Origin: Mesorhizobium sp. WSM3862
GTDB taxonomy: Bacteria; Pseudomonadota; Alphaproteobacteria; Rhizobiales; Rhizobiaceae
Length of the DNA: 64,000 nt
Assembly (NCBI RefSeq): GCF_002294985.1
Contig: NZ_NSGE01000011.1
Coordinates: 105,915 to 169,914, forward strand
Direction: 5' to 3'
In this document: piece after piece, positions 25,947 through 33,897 of the stretch
Layout of the letters: each line of letters opens with the position of its first letter
Numbering within the stretch: position 1 is the stretch's first letter
Program-made: the position numbers and the translations under genes
The notes under the pieces: model-generated
Seen by the model: the letters and a program-made list of their open reading frames with translations, nothing else
Told to the model about the DNA's origin: nothing
Database searches by the model: none

Positions 25947-26918
25947 TTACTTGATCGCCTTGTCGGTTATCGCGGTCGTATAGGCGCCCGACGGCTCCTT
26001 CGCGATGATCTTCTGGTCGAGCAGCGCCTTGGCGGTGCGCTCATAGGTGGCCGGATCGAGCTTGCCGTCGGCATTGTCGATCAGCTTGGCGACTTCGCCC
26101 ATCATGCGCTTCTGATGGTTCTCGTCCTGGCCGCCATTATCCATGACGATCTCGGCCGCCTCATCCGAATTGTCGACGGCGTATTTCCAGCCCTTCATCG
26201 AGGCGCGCACGAAGCGCACCATCTTGTCCTCGAAGGCCGGATCCTTGAGCTTGTTCTCCAGCGCGTAGAGGCCGTCCTCGAGCAGGTCGTTGCCCATGGC
26301 CGAATAGTTGAAGACGGTGAGCTGCTCCGGCTTGTAGCCGGCGTCGATCAGCTGCCAGTACTCGTTATAGGTCATGACCGAGATGCAGTCCGCCTGCTTC
26401 TGGATCAGCGGCTGCACGTCAAAGCTTTGCTTCAGCACGGTGACGCCGTCCTTGCCGCCGTCGGTCTTGAGGCCGAGCTTGTTCATCCAGGCATAGAACG
26501 GGTACTCGTTGCCGAAGAACCAGACGCCGAGGGTGTGGCCCTTGAAGTCGGCTTCGGTCTTGATCGGGCCGTCCTTCGGGCAGACCAGCTCCATGCCGGC
26601 TTTCTTGAACGGCTGGGCAATGTTGACCAGCGGCACGCCTTTTTCACGGGCGGCCAGCGCGCCGCCCATCCAGTCGACGATCACATCGGCGCCGCCGCCG
26701 GCGATCACCTGCTCGGGCGCGATATCCGGCCCACCCGGCTTGATGTCGACGTCGAGCCCTTCGGCCTCGTAGAAGCCCTTGGCCTTGGCGACGTAGTAGC
26801 CGGCGAACTGGGCCTGCGTGACCCATTTCAGCTGCAGCGTCACCTTGTCGGCCGCCATCGCTTGGAAAGCGGCCAGCGACATCGCCCCGGCCAGAGCAGA
26901 AATTACCAGTCTTTTCAT
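25947..26918 (-). CDS. ABC transporter substrate-binding protein, NMT1/THI5-like
   Basis: A 323-residue periplasmic binding protein with a signal peptide (MKRLVIS...FQAMAA) and an NMT1/SsuA-type fold (VTLQLKWVTQAQFAGYYVAKAKGFY; VIVDWMGG; TLGVWFFGNEYPF). Relatives bind thiamine-pyrimidine precursors, riboflavin, sulfonates or nucleobases. It is the last gene of a four-gene leftward transporter operon adjoining the pyrimidine-degradation genes, so uptake of a pyrimidine or its dihydro/ureido derivative is a reasonable inference. ATG 26918 is preferred over an upstream in-frame start because it has AGAGGG upstream and starts the signal peptide. Confidence 0.88.
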   Translation of the reverse strand: MKRLVISALAGAMSLAAFQAMAADKVTLQLKWVTQAQFAGYYVAKAKGFYEAEGLDVDIKPGGPDIAPEQVIAGGGADVIVDWMGGALAAREKGVPLVNIAQPFKKAGMELVCPKDGPIKTEADFKGHTLGVWFFGNEYPFYAWMNKLGLKTDGGKDGVTVLKQSFDVQPLIQKQADCISVMTYNEYWQLIDAGYKPEQLTVFNYSAMGNDLLEDGLYALENKLKDPAFEDKMVRFVRASMKGWKYAVDNSDEAAEIVMDNGGQDENHQKRMMGEVAKLIDNADGKLDPATYERTAKALLDQKIIAKEPSGAYTTAITDKAIK

Positions 26919-26957
26919 GTTTTTACCCTCTGAAGTTAGCACCCAAACCCACCGCCC

Positions 26958-28112
26958 CTATCCACCACGGACAGAGGGATGCCAAAACGTGACGGCTCTC
27001 TCGACAAGAGCGACCACGCCATAAAAGACCGAACCCGCAAGTGCTGCAACTGCGATTTCGGCCCAGACCATGTCGATGTTCATCCGCCCGACTTCCGTCG
27101 AAATGCGGAATCCCATGCCGACCACGGGCGTGCCGAAGAACTCCGCGACGATGGCGCCGATCAGCGCCAGCGTCGAGTTGATCTTCAGCGCATTGAAGAT
27201 GAACGGCATTGCCGCCGGCAGCCGCAGCTTCAGCAAGGTCGGCCAGTAGCCCGACGCATAAGTGCGCATCAAATCCCGCTCCATGTGGCCGGAGGCGGCA
27301 AGCCCCGCGACGGTGTTCACCAGCATCGGGAAGAAGGTCATGATGATGACGACCGCCGCCTTGGACGGCCAGTCGAAGCCGAACCACATCACCATGATCG
27401 GCGCGACGCCGATGATCGGCAGCGCCGATACCATGTTGCCGATCGGCAGCAGCCCGCGTCTGAGGAACGGCACACGGTCGGCAAGGATGGCGACGACGAA
27501 GCCGGCGAGATTGCCGACGATGTAGCCGATCAGCACCGCCTTGAAGATCGTCTGCCGCACGTCCGATCCCAGGATCGGCAGCGAGTTGGCGATGCGCGTG
27601 CCGATGGCGCTCGGCGGCGGCAAAAGGATGAAGGGAATGCCGGCGCCGCGCGTCACCGCTTCCCAGATGATCAGGATCCAGGCGCCGAAGATCGCCGGAA
27701 TGATCAGCCGTAGCGCCGTTTTGGCCCCGCTGGCTGCAGGCCGTAACGAGGACAACAGGGCGACGCAGCGCCAGGCAAGCAACCAGGCGGCCGCGAGAAC
27801 CAGAAAGTACGGCGCCAGTGCCGTGCCCTCGAAGCCTCCGATGCCCTTGACCAGAAGCCACGCTGCGACATGAGCGCCGATGAACAGGACAATCGCTTCG
27901 ACAAGTGGCGCGAGTCTCACCGTCGAAACCAGCGCCGCGATCAGCAGCAATCCGAGGATGAGACCTTTGGTGCCCATATACGGGTAGGCAACCGTCGCGG
28001 CAGGCTCGGCGAGCGCCGCCGCTTCCGGTGTCGACATCGCGCCGAGCGCGAAGGCGGCGACGCAAAGAAGGATCGCCAGCACCGCTTGCCAGGATGGTTT
28101 CAGCCAGGTCAT
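26958..28112 (-). CDS. ABC transporter permease with N-terminal membrane extension
   Basis: A 384-residue inner-membrane permease. The C-terminal ~240 residues form a BPD_transp_1 (SsuC/TauC-like) domain with the EAA-type loop around MRTYASGYWPTLLKLRLPAAMPFIF. The first ~135 residues add about four extra hydrophobic segments (AVLAILLCVAAFALG; GLILGLLLIAALV; IVLFIGAHVAAWLLV; YFLVLAAAWLLAW), not normal for this family. It overlaps the upstream permease gene by ATGA at 28109-28112. With that permease it should form the heterodimeric channel. Confidence 0.88.
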   Translation of the reverse strand: MTWLKPSWQAVLAILLCVAAFALGAMSTPEAAALAEPAATVAYPYMGTKGLILGLLLIAALVSTVRLAPLVEAIVLFIGAHVAAWLLVKGIGGFEGTALAPYFLVLAAAWLLAWRCVALLSSLRPAASGAKTALRLIIPAIFGAWILIIWEAVTRGAGIPFILLPPPSAIGTRIANSLPILGSDVRQTIFKAVLIGYIVGNLAGFVVAILADRVPFLRRGLLPIGNMVSALPIIGVAPIMVMWFGFDWPSKAAVVIIMTFFPMLVNTVAGLAASGHMERDLMRTYASGYWPTLLKLRLPAAMPFIFNALKINSTLALIGAIVAEFFGTPVVGMGFRISTEVGRMNIDMVWAEIAVAALAGSVFYGVVALVERAVTFWHPSVRGG

Positions 28113-28987
28113 GCCGGCCTCCCGCCCATGGCGCGGTCGACCAGGCGGCCGGCGATGCCGACCACCATGACCAGAAGCGCGGCAACCACCGAGCCCGCAA
28201 CCAGCGCCGACCAGATGTCGATCGTCTGGCTGTAATAGGCGCCCGAGAGCAGCTTGGCGCCGATTCCGGCGACAGCACCCGTCGGCAATTCGCCGACGAT
28301 GGCGCCGACCAGGCTCGCCGCCACCGCCACCTTCATCGACGTGAACAGGAACGGCACCGATGCGGGGACGCGCAGCTTCCAGAAGGTCTGCGAGGCGCTG
28401 GCATTATAGGTGTGCATCAGGTCGAGATGCATGAGCTCGGGCGAGCGCAATCCCTTCACCATGCCGACCGCAACCGGGAAGAACGACAGATAGGTCGAGA
28501 TCAGCGCCTTCGGGATCAGCCCGGTGATGCCGATGGCCGCCAGCACCACGATGATCATCGGCGCCACCGCCAGGATGGGAATGGTCTGCGAGGCGATGAT
28601 CCATGGCATCAGGCTGCGGTCGAGCGTCGTCACATGCACGATGCCGACGGCGATCACGATGCCGAGCGCCGTGCCGAAAGCAAAGCCGAGCAGCGTCGAG
28701 GACAGCGTCACCCAGGCATTGTAGACCAAGCTGCGGTTCGAGGTGATGCCGCGCAGGAAGGTGTTCTCGAAGAAGTTCACCGCCACCTGGTGCGGCGCCG
28801 GCAGCGTCGGCTTCGGCTGCGACAACGTCTTGCCGATGAATTCGACCGTGCCGGGGGTTTCGTTGGCTCTGCCGTCGAGATCGCGCTGGAACGGCGCATT
28901 GAGGATGACGGCGAAGACATACCAGATCACCACCACGCCGGCGAGGATTGAGGTGACCGGGATGATCTTGGAACGGAAGGAGTCCAT
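28109..28987 (-). CDS. ABC transporter permease
   Basis: A 292-residue BPD_transp_1 permease of the nitrate/sulfonate/taurine type, with about six membrane segments and the cytoplasmic EAA-like loop near MHTYNASASQTFWKLRVPASVPFLF that docks the ATPase. It precedes and overlaps the second permease. It is separated from the ATPase gene upstream by 364 bp holding a palindromic repeat element, so transcription of the four genes as one unit is likely but passes through that structure. Confidence 0.88.
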   Translation of the reverse strand: MDSFRSKIIPVTSILAGVVVIWYVFAVILNAPFQRDLDGRANETPGTVEFIGKTLSQPKPTLPAPHQVAVNFFENTFLRGITSNRSLVYNAWVTLSSTLLGFAFGTALGIVIAVGIVHVTTLDRSLMPWIIASQTIPILAVAPMIIVVLAAIGITGLIPKALISTYLSFFPVAVGMVKGLRSPELMHLDLMHTYNASASQTFWKLRVPASVPFLFTSMKVAVAASLVGAIVGELPTGAVAGIGAKLLSGAYYSQTIDIWSALVAGSVVAALLVMVVGIAGRLVDRAMGGRPA

Positions 28988-29037
28988 TTAGCAGGCCTTC
29001 CCCCGGCGCAACGGCAATACGCCCAGCTGCGCGTTCT

Positions 29038-29256
29038 TCGTCATCCTAGGGCGGAGCAAGGAGCGAAGCGACGCGGCGCAGACCCTAGGATCCATGCCGT
29101 TATCTCGACGCTCCGCTGTGGTGCAGATTACGGCTCCCTGCGTCGCGCTCAGCTCGTCGGGTATTCTGAGCCGCTTACGGCCTTCGGCCGAGGTCACGGC
29201 ATGGATCCTAGGGTCTGCGCCGCGTCGCTTCGCGTCGCTCCGCCCTAGGATGACGA
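29038..29256. repeat. Large inverted repeat element inside the ABC transporter operon
   Basis: Two arms of about 61-63 bp (29038-29100 and 29196-29256) are near-perfect reverse complements, differing by a few bases plus a short indel. Each carries CCTAGGG-type ends and a GACGCGGCGCAGAC core. The 95-bp middle contains nested short palindromes (GCCTTCGGCC). A third partial copy of an arm end (GCTTGCTCCGCCCCAGGATG) lies near 29297-29315. The 364-bp gap 28988-29351 contains nothing else I can support. The sequence looks like an interspersed Mesorhizobium-type palindromic repeat and has no plausible gene. Confidence 0.8.
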
Positions 29257-29351
29257 AATCACGGCGGGCGGCTCCCGCCACGCGCGCGGCTTCGCGCTTG
29301 CTCCGCCCCAGGATGTCGAAGCAGCGGGTGTCCGGCCGCTGGCAAGCACGC

Positions 29352-30143
29352 TCAATCATCATAGCTGTGCCCCGCCCTCAACCCGTCGCGCACGCGCGCG
29401 GCGATCGCCAGGAATTCCGGCGTCTCGCGGATGTCGAGCGGCCGCTTCCTGGGCAAGGTAGATTCGATCACGTCGGTGACGCGGCCCGGCCGCGGCGACA
29501 TCACCACGATGCGGGTCGACAGATAGACCGCCTCGGGGATCGAATGGGTGACGAAGCAGATCGTCTTGTTGGTCGAATCCCAGAGTTCAAGAAGCTGTTC
29601 GTTCAGATGGTCGCGCACGATCTCGTCGAGCGCGCCGAACGGCTCGTCCATCAAAAGCAAATCGGCGTCGAAGGCGAGCGCGCGCGCGATCGAGGCGCGC
29701 TGCTGCATGCCGCCGGACAGCTGCCAGGGATACTTCTTCTCGAAGCCGGAGAGGTTGACGAGTTCGAGGGTGCGCTTGATGCGTTCCGCCTGCTCGGCCT
29801 GGCTGAGGCCAATGATTTCCAGCGGCAGCGCCACATTGCGCTCGATCGTGCGCCAAGGAAACAGCGCCGCCGCCTGGAAGACATAGCCGTAAGCCCGCTT
29901 CTCGCGCGCCTGCTCCGGCGAAATCCCATTGACGGAGATCGTTCCCGAGGTCGGCTTCTCCAGATCGGCGATAACGCGCAGCAAGGTTGTCTTGCCGCAG
30001 CCGGAGGGGCCGATGAAGGAGACGAACTCACCCTTGCCGATGGTGAGATCGACATTGGACAGCGCCTGCACCGGACCGTCATTGGTCTGGAAGGTGAGGC
30101 CGAGCTTGCTTGCCGAAACGACGGCTGGCGACTGTCCGCTCAT
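29352..30143 (-). CDS. ABC transporter ATP-binding protein (nitrate/sulfonate/pyrimidine type)
   Basis: A 263-residue ATPase with Walker A GPSGCGKTTLL, Q-loop region YGYVFQAAALFPWRT, signature LSGGMQQRASIARAL, Walker B LLMDEPFGALDE and switch histidine in CFVTHSIPEA. It energises the two downstream permeases and the NMT1-type binding protein. It is the first gene of the leftward operon, divergent from a cupin gene with 110 bp between them. No RutR-like box is visible in that gap. Confidence 0.92.
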   Translation of the reverse strand: MSGQSPAVVSASKLGLTFQTNDGPVQALSNVDLTIGKGEFVSFIGPSGCGKTTLLRVIADLEKPTSGTISVNGISPEQAREKRAYGYVFQAAALFPWRTIERNVALPLEIIGLSQAEQAERIKRTLELVNLSGFEKKYPWQLSGGMQQRASIARALAFDADLLLMDEPFGALDEIVRDHLNEQLLELWDSTNKTICFVTHSIPEAVYLSTRIVVMSPRPGRVTDVIESTLPRKRPLDIRETPEFLAIAARVRDGLRAGHSYDD

Positions 30144-30253
30144 CGGCAGAAACCTGTCTTTCGCAGCCGCTGCCGCGCCGGCCGGAATCCGGTTGATTTT
30201 ACGATTGCCTTGCTTTCCACTCGTCCAGTCCCACTTGATCGACGCCCGGAGCC

Positions 30254-30664
30254 TTGCCGATGTCGCCTAAACCCACATGCCATCTTATTCGCCCTGAAAG
30301 CACTTATGAAGGCAAGCAAGGCTTGAGCTATTTCGCCGGTATTGCCGCCGAAACCGTCGGCTCCTCCGGCATTTGTATGCATCTTCTCACCATGCCGCCC
30401 GGCGCCCGCGCCAAGGCGCATATGCATGAGAACCACGAGACCGCGATCTATGTGCTCTCCGGCGAGGTCCATACCTGGTATGGCGACCGGCTCGAGCATC
30501 ACAAAGTCGTCCAGGCCGGCGACCTGTTCTACATTCCGGCGGGAGTTCCGCATCTGCCCGCCAATCTGAGCGGTGCGCCCTCTTCGGCGGTCATCGCCCG
30601 CACCGATCCCAACGAGCAGGAAAGCGTGGTCCTGATGCCGGAACTGGATGCGTTGGTTGCCTGA
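30254..30664 (+). CDS. Cupin domain-containing protein
   Basis: A 136-residue single-domain cupin. The two metal-binding motifs can be seen: motif 1 in KAHMHENHETAIYVLSGE and motif 2 around GDLFYIPAGVPHLPANL, giving three His and one Glu as candidate ligands. Small cupins of this type may be dioxygenases, isomerases or metabolite sensors. Its place between the transporter ATPase and the dihydropyrimidinase operon suggests a link to pyrimidine or ureide metabolism, but this is only contextual. Confidence 0.85.
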   Translation: MPMSPKPTCHLIRPESTYEGKQGLSYFAGIAAETVGSSGICMHLLTMPPGARAKAHMHENHETAIYVLSGEVHTWYGDRLEHHKVVQAGDLFYIPAGVPHLPANLSGAPSSAVIARTDPNEQESVVLMPELDALVA

Positions 30665-30681
30665 AGTCGACGGGACCGCCG

Positions 30682-31059
30682 TCATTTGCACCGGGAGACT
30701 TCTCCCATCGCGTTGCCGTCCTTGTCGGCGATCACCAGTCTCTTGGCGTTCTTGGCGCTGCGCTTGATGATGAACTGGGCCGGCGTCTGCCCCTCCTCGC
30801 CTTCCGCCTCGCACTGCGCCGTCACCACAAGGGAGCCATTCGCCCGGGGTCTCTTGTCGGTAAAGGTGCAGGCGCTGGCGACCGTGACGAACGCCTCGCT
30901 GGTCAACAGCAGCATGTCCTCGGCATAGACCTCCTGGCCGTTCTTGTTGATGCAGCCGGATTTATTGCCCCAGGGCTTGGAGAGATCGATGCCGGCGGCG
31001 AAAGCTTGGCCGGCGGCCAGCAGCACGGCTGCCACGACGAGAAGGTGAGTTGCGCGCAC
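30682..31059 (-). CDS. Secreted small protein of unknown function
   Basis: A 125-residue exported protein: a signal peptide ending near GQAFA, then a mature part of about 100 residues with four cysteines (SGCINK, ASACTF, TAQCEAE, SRCK) that could form two disulfides. I recognise no family. GTG 31059 is chosen because GGAG lies seven bases upstream; a TTG six bases earlier would overlap the dihydropyrimidinase stop. It is the last gene of the hydA operon by position, so co-expression with pyrimidine degradation is likely. Confidence 0.7.
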   Translation of the reverse strand: MRATHLLVVAAVLLAAGQAFAAGIDLSKPWGNKSGCINKNGQEVYAEDMLLLTSEAFVTVASACTFTDKRPRANGSLVVTAQCEAEGEEGQTPAQFIIKRSAKNAKRLVIADKDGNAMGEVSRCK

Positions 31060-31061
31060 GC

Positions 31062-32513
31062 TCAAACTCCGGTCGCCGGAATGCCCGTGCGCTCCACCTT
31101 GCGCGGTGCGCTGATCTCCTTCCAGGTCGAAAGCGCGCGGTTGACAGCGGCGTTCGGTTCGCGCGCCACGAACTCCCCGTGCCCGACCTTGGCCTTGACG
31201 TCCGCTTCTTCGATCGACAGTTCGCCGCGCGAAAAGACGAATCGCGGCAGCCCCGTCACCTCGAAACCCTCAAAGACGTTGTAGTCGATCACCGACTGCT
31301 GGTTCTTGGCCGTGATCGTCTTCTTGCGCTTCGGGTCCCAGACGACGATGTCGGCATCGGCGCCTTCGACGATCGCGCCCTTCTTCGGATACATGTTGAG
31401 GATCTTGGCGATGTTGGTCGAGGTCACCGCGACGAACTCGTTCATCGTCAGCCGACCGGTGTTGACGCCGGTAGTCCAAAGCACGGGCAAACGATCCTCG
31501 AGGCCGCCGGTGCCGTTCGGGATCTTGGTGAAGTCGCCGACGCCGTTGCGCTTCTGCTTGGTGGTGAAGGAGCAGTGGTCGGTCGCCACCACCTGCAGCG
31601 ATCCGGCCTGCAGGCCCGCCCATAGCGAATCCTGGTGCCACTTGCTGCGGAAAGGCGGGCTCATCACGCGCCGCGCCGCATGGTCCCAGTCCTTGTTGAA
31701 ATATTCGCTCTCGTCGAGCGTCAGGTGCTGAATCAGCGGCTCGCCATAGACGCGCATGCCCTTCTGGCGTGCCCGGCGGATGGCTTCATGGCTCTGCTCG
31801 CAGGAGACGTGCACGACATAGAGCGGCACGCCCGCCATGTCGGCGATCATGATGGCGCGGTTTGTCGCCTCGCCTTCCACTTCGGGCGGACGCGAATAGG
31901 CATGCCCCTCGGGGCCGTTATTGCCGGCGGCAAGCAGCTTCTGCGAGAGTGCCGCGACCACGTCGCCATTCTCGGCATGGACCAGCGGCAGCGCGCCGAG
32001 ATCGGCGCAGCGCTGGAACGAGGAATACATCTCGTCGTCGTCAACCATCAGCGCGCCCTTATAGGCCATGAAATGCTTGAACGAGGTGATGCCCCTGTCG
32101 ACGACGGTCGCCATCTCGTCGAAGACCTGCTTGCCCCACCAAGTGATCGCCATGTGGAAGGAATAGTCGCAGGCAGCCTTCGAGGTCTTGTTGTCCCACA
32201 TCTGCAGCGCCTCCAGCAGCGACTGCTGCGGCGCCGGCAGGCAGAAATCGACGACCATGGTCGTGCCGCCGGAAAGCGCCGCGCGCGTGCCGGATTCGAA
32301 ATCGTCGGCCGAATAGGTGCCCATGAAGGGCATTTCGAGATGGGTGTGCGGATCGATGCCGCCCGGCATGACATAGCAGCCCGTGGCGTCGAACTCGTGA
32401 TCGCCATGCAGGTTCGAGCCGATGGCGATGATCTTGCCGTGCTGCATCAGCACGTCGGCTTTCCACGTGCGGTCGGCGGTGACGATGGTGCCGTTCTTGA
32501 TGACTTTGGTCAT
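31062..32513 (-). CDS. hydA: Dihydropyrimidinase (hydantoinase)
   Basis: A 483-residue amidohydrolase that hydrolyses dihydrouracil/dihydrothymine to N-carbamoyl-beta-amino acids. The binuclear zinc site is complete: His56 and His58 in IDPHTHLE, the carbamylated lysine in FMAYKGAL (Lys152), HAENGD, HVSCE and Asp in VATDHCS. It is the second reductive-pathway enzyme, acting after PreTA. The start at 32513 follows GGGGAACGGAT; the longer upstream frame overlaps the next gene and is rejected. The carbamoylase gene upstream is transcribed together with it. Confidence 0.95.
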   Translation of the reverse strand: MTKVIKNGTIVTADRTWKADVLMQHGKIIAIGSNLHGDHEFDATGCYVMPGGIDPHTHLEMPFMGTYSADDFESGTRAALSGGTTMVVDFCLPAPQQSLLEALQMWDNKTSKAACDYSFHMAITWWGKQVFDEMATVVDRGITSFKHFMAYKGALMVDDDEMYSSFQRCADLGALPLVHAENGDVVAALSQKLLAAGNNGPEGHAYSRPPEVEGEATNRAIMIADMAGVPLYVVHVSCEQSHEAIRRARQKGMRVYGEPLIQHLTLDESEYFNKDWDHAARRVMSPPFRSKWHQDSLWAGLQAGSLQVVATDHCSFTTKQKRNGVGDFTKIPNGTGGLEDRLPVLWTTGVNTGRLTMNEFVAVTSTNIAKILNMYPKKGAIVEGADADIVVWDPKRKKTITAKNQQSVIDYNVFEGFEVTGLPRFVFSRGELSIEEADVKAKVGHGEFVAREPNAAVNRALSTWKEISAPRKVERTGIPATGV

Positions 32514-32577
32514 ATCCGTTCCCCTGATCTTTTCGCGCTTCTTTGCGAGCGGCTTTTTCGAGGTGATTTCTATTCGG

Positions 32578-33828
32578 TCATTCGACGATTCCTGCCGTCT
32601 CGACCACCGCGTGGAACAGCACATCGGCGCCTGCCGCCGCCCATTCCTTGGAGATGTCCTCGGCCTCGTTGTGGCTGAGCCCGCCGACACAGGGACACAT
32701 GACCATGGTCGCCGGCGCGACCTTGGCCGCCCAGCAGGCGTCGTGGCCGGCGCCGGAGATGATGTTCATATGGCTGTAGCCCAGCTTCTCGGCGGCGGTG
32801 CGGACACGGCCGACCAACGTCGGATCGAAGGTCACCGGATCGAAATGGCCGACCGCCTCGACGGCGCATTTCACGCCGAGCGGCTCGCAGATCTTCGGCG
32901 CCTCCTTCTCGATGCGGGCGCGCATGCCGTCGAGCTTCGCCTTATCGGGCGAGCGGATATCGACAGTGAAGATCACCGTGCCCGGCAAAACGTTGCGGGA
33001 GTTGGGCGAGAACTTCACCTGGCCTACACCGCCGACGGCGCCAGGCTGGTTCTCCATCGCGACCGTCTGCACCATCTCCAGGATGCGGGCCATGGCCAAC
33101 CCCGCATTGACGCGCATGTTCATCGGGGTCGAGCCGGTATGCGCCTCCCGGCCGGTCAGCGTGAATTCCAGCCACCACAGGCCCTGGCAGTGGGTCACCA
33201 CGCCGATCTGCTTGTTCTCGGCCTCGAGGATGGGCCCCTGCTCGATATGGTACTCGAAATAGGCGTGCATCTTACGCGCGCCGACCGTCTCGTCGCCGAC
33301 CCAACCGATCCGCTTCAGCTCGTCGCCGAAGCTCAGGCCGTCGAGATCCTTGCGGGCATAGGCATAGTCCTGAGTGTGGACGCCTGCGAACACGCCGGAG
33401 GCGAGCATGGCCGGCGCGAAACGGGCTCCCTCCTCGTTCGTCCAGTTGGTGACGACGATCGGATGTTTGGTCTTGATGCCGAGATCGTTGAGCGAGCGCA
33501 CGACCTCGAGGCCAGAGAGCACGCCGAGCACGCCGTCATATTTGCCGCCGGTGGGCTGGGTATCGAGATGGGAGCCGACATAGATCGGCAGCGCGTCCGG
33601 ATCGGTGCCGGGCCGCGTCATGAACATGGTGCCCATCTGGTCCACGCCCATCGTGAGCCCGGCCTCGTCGCACCAGGACTTGAACAGTTCGCGGCCTTGC
33701 TTGTCGGAATCGGTCAGCGTCTGGCGATTGTTGCCCCCGGCGATGCCGGGGCCGATCTTCGCCATCTCCATGATGGAATCCCACAAACGGTCTGAATTGA
33801 TTCGCAGATTCTCGCCGGGGGCGGCCAT
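32578..33828 (-). CDS. N-carbamoyl-beta-alanine amidohydrolase-type M20 hydrolase (beta-ureidopropionase)
   Basis: A 416-residue Zn-dependent hydantoinase/carbamoylase family enzyme of the M20 fold. Metal-site motifs are YVGSHLDTQPTGGKYDG, NWTNEEGARFAP, the dimerisation-domain histidine in REAHTGSTPMN, and SGAGHDACWAA. It releases CO2 and ammonia from N-carbamoyl-beta-alanine, the third reductive pyrimidine step. L-carbamoylase or allantoate activity is possible on family grounds, but its place between hydA and the omega-aminotransferase supports ureidopropionase. Confidence 0.9.
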   Translation of the reverse strand: MAAPGENLRINSDRLWDSIMEMAKIGPGIAGGNNRQTLTDSDKQGRELFKSWCDEAGLTMGVDQMGTMFMTRPGTDPDALPIYVGSHLDTQPTGGKYDGVLGVLSGLEVVRSLNDLGIKTKHPIVVTNWTNEEGARFAPAMLASGVFAGVHTQDYAYARKDLDGLSFGDELKRIGWVGDETVGARKMHAYFEYHIEQGPILEAENKQIGVVTHCQGLWWLEFTLTGREAHTGSTPMNMRVNAGLAMARILEMVQTVAMENQPGAVGGVGQVKFSPNSRNVLPGTVIFTVDIRSPDKAKLDGMRARIEKEAPKICEPLGVKCAVEAVGHFDPVTFDPTLVGRVRTAAEKLGYSHMNIISGAGHDACWAAKVAPATMVMCPCVGGLSHNEAEDISKEWAAAGADVLFHAVVETAGIVE

Positions 33829-33897
33829 TCAAAGTCCTCTCATTTCAGGTCTCCGGTCGGGCGGCGGTTCCCGTCGCCGCCCGAGCGGTTTGAGCAC

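Noticed and set aside
28988..29351. Protein of 124 residues encoded across the repeat
   Set aside because: The frame consists of the inverted-repeat arms, has no RBS and no family resemblance.
30144..30253. RutR box upstream of the ABC transporter ATPase gene
   Set aside because: No TTGACCA-type inverted pair is visible, so membership of the transporter in the RutR regulon is not supported by sequence.
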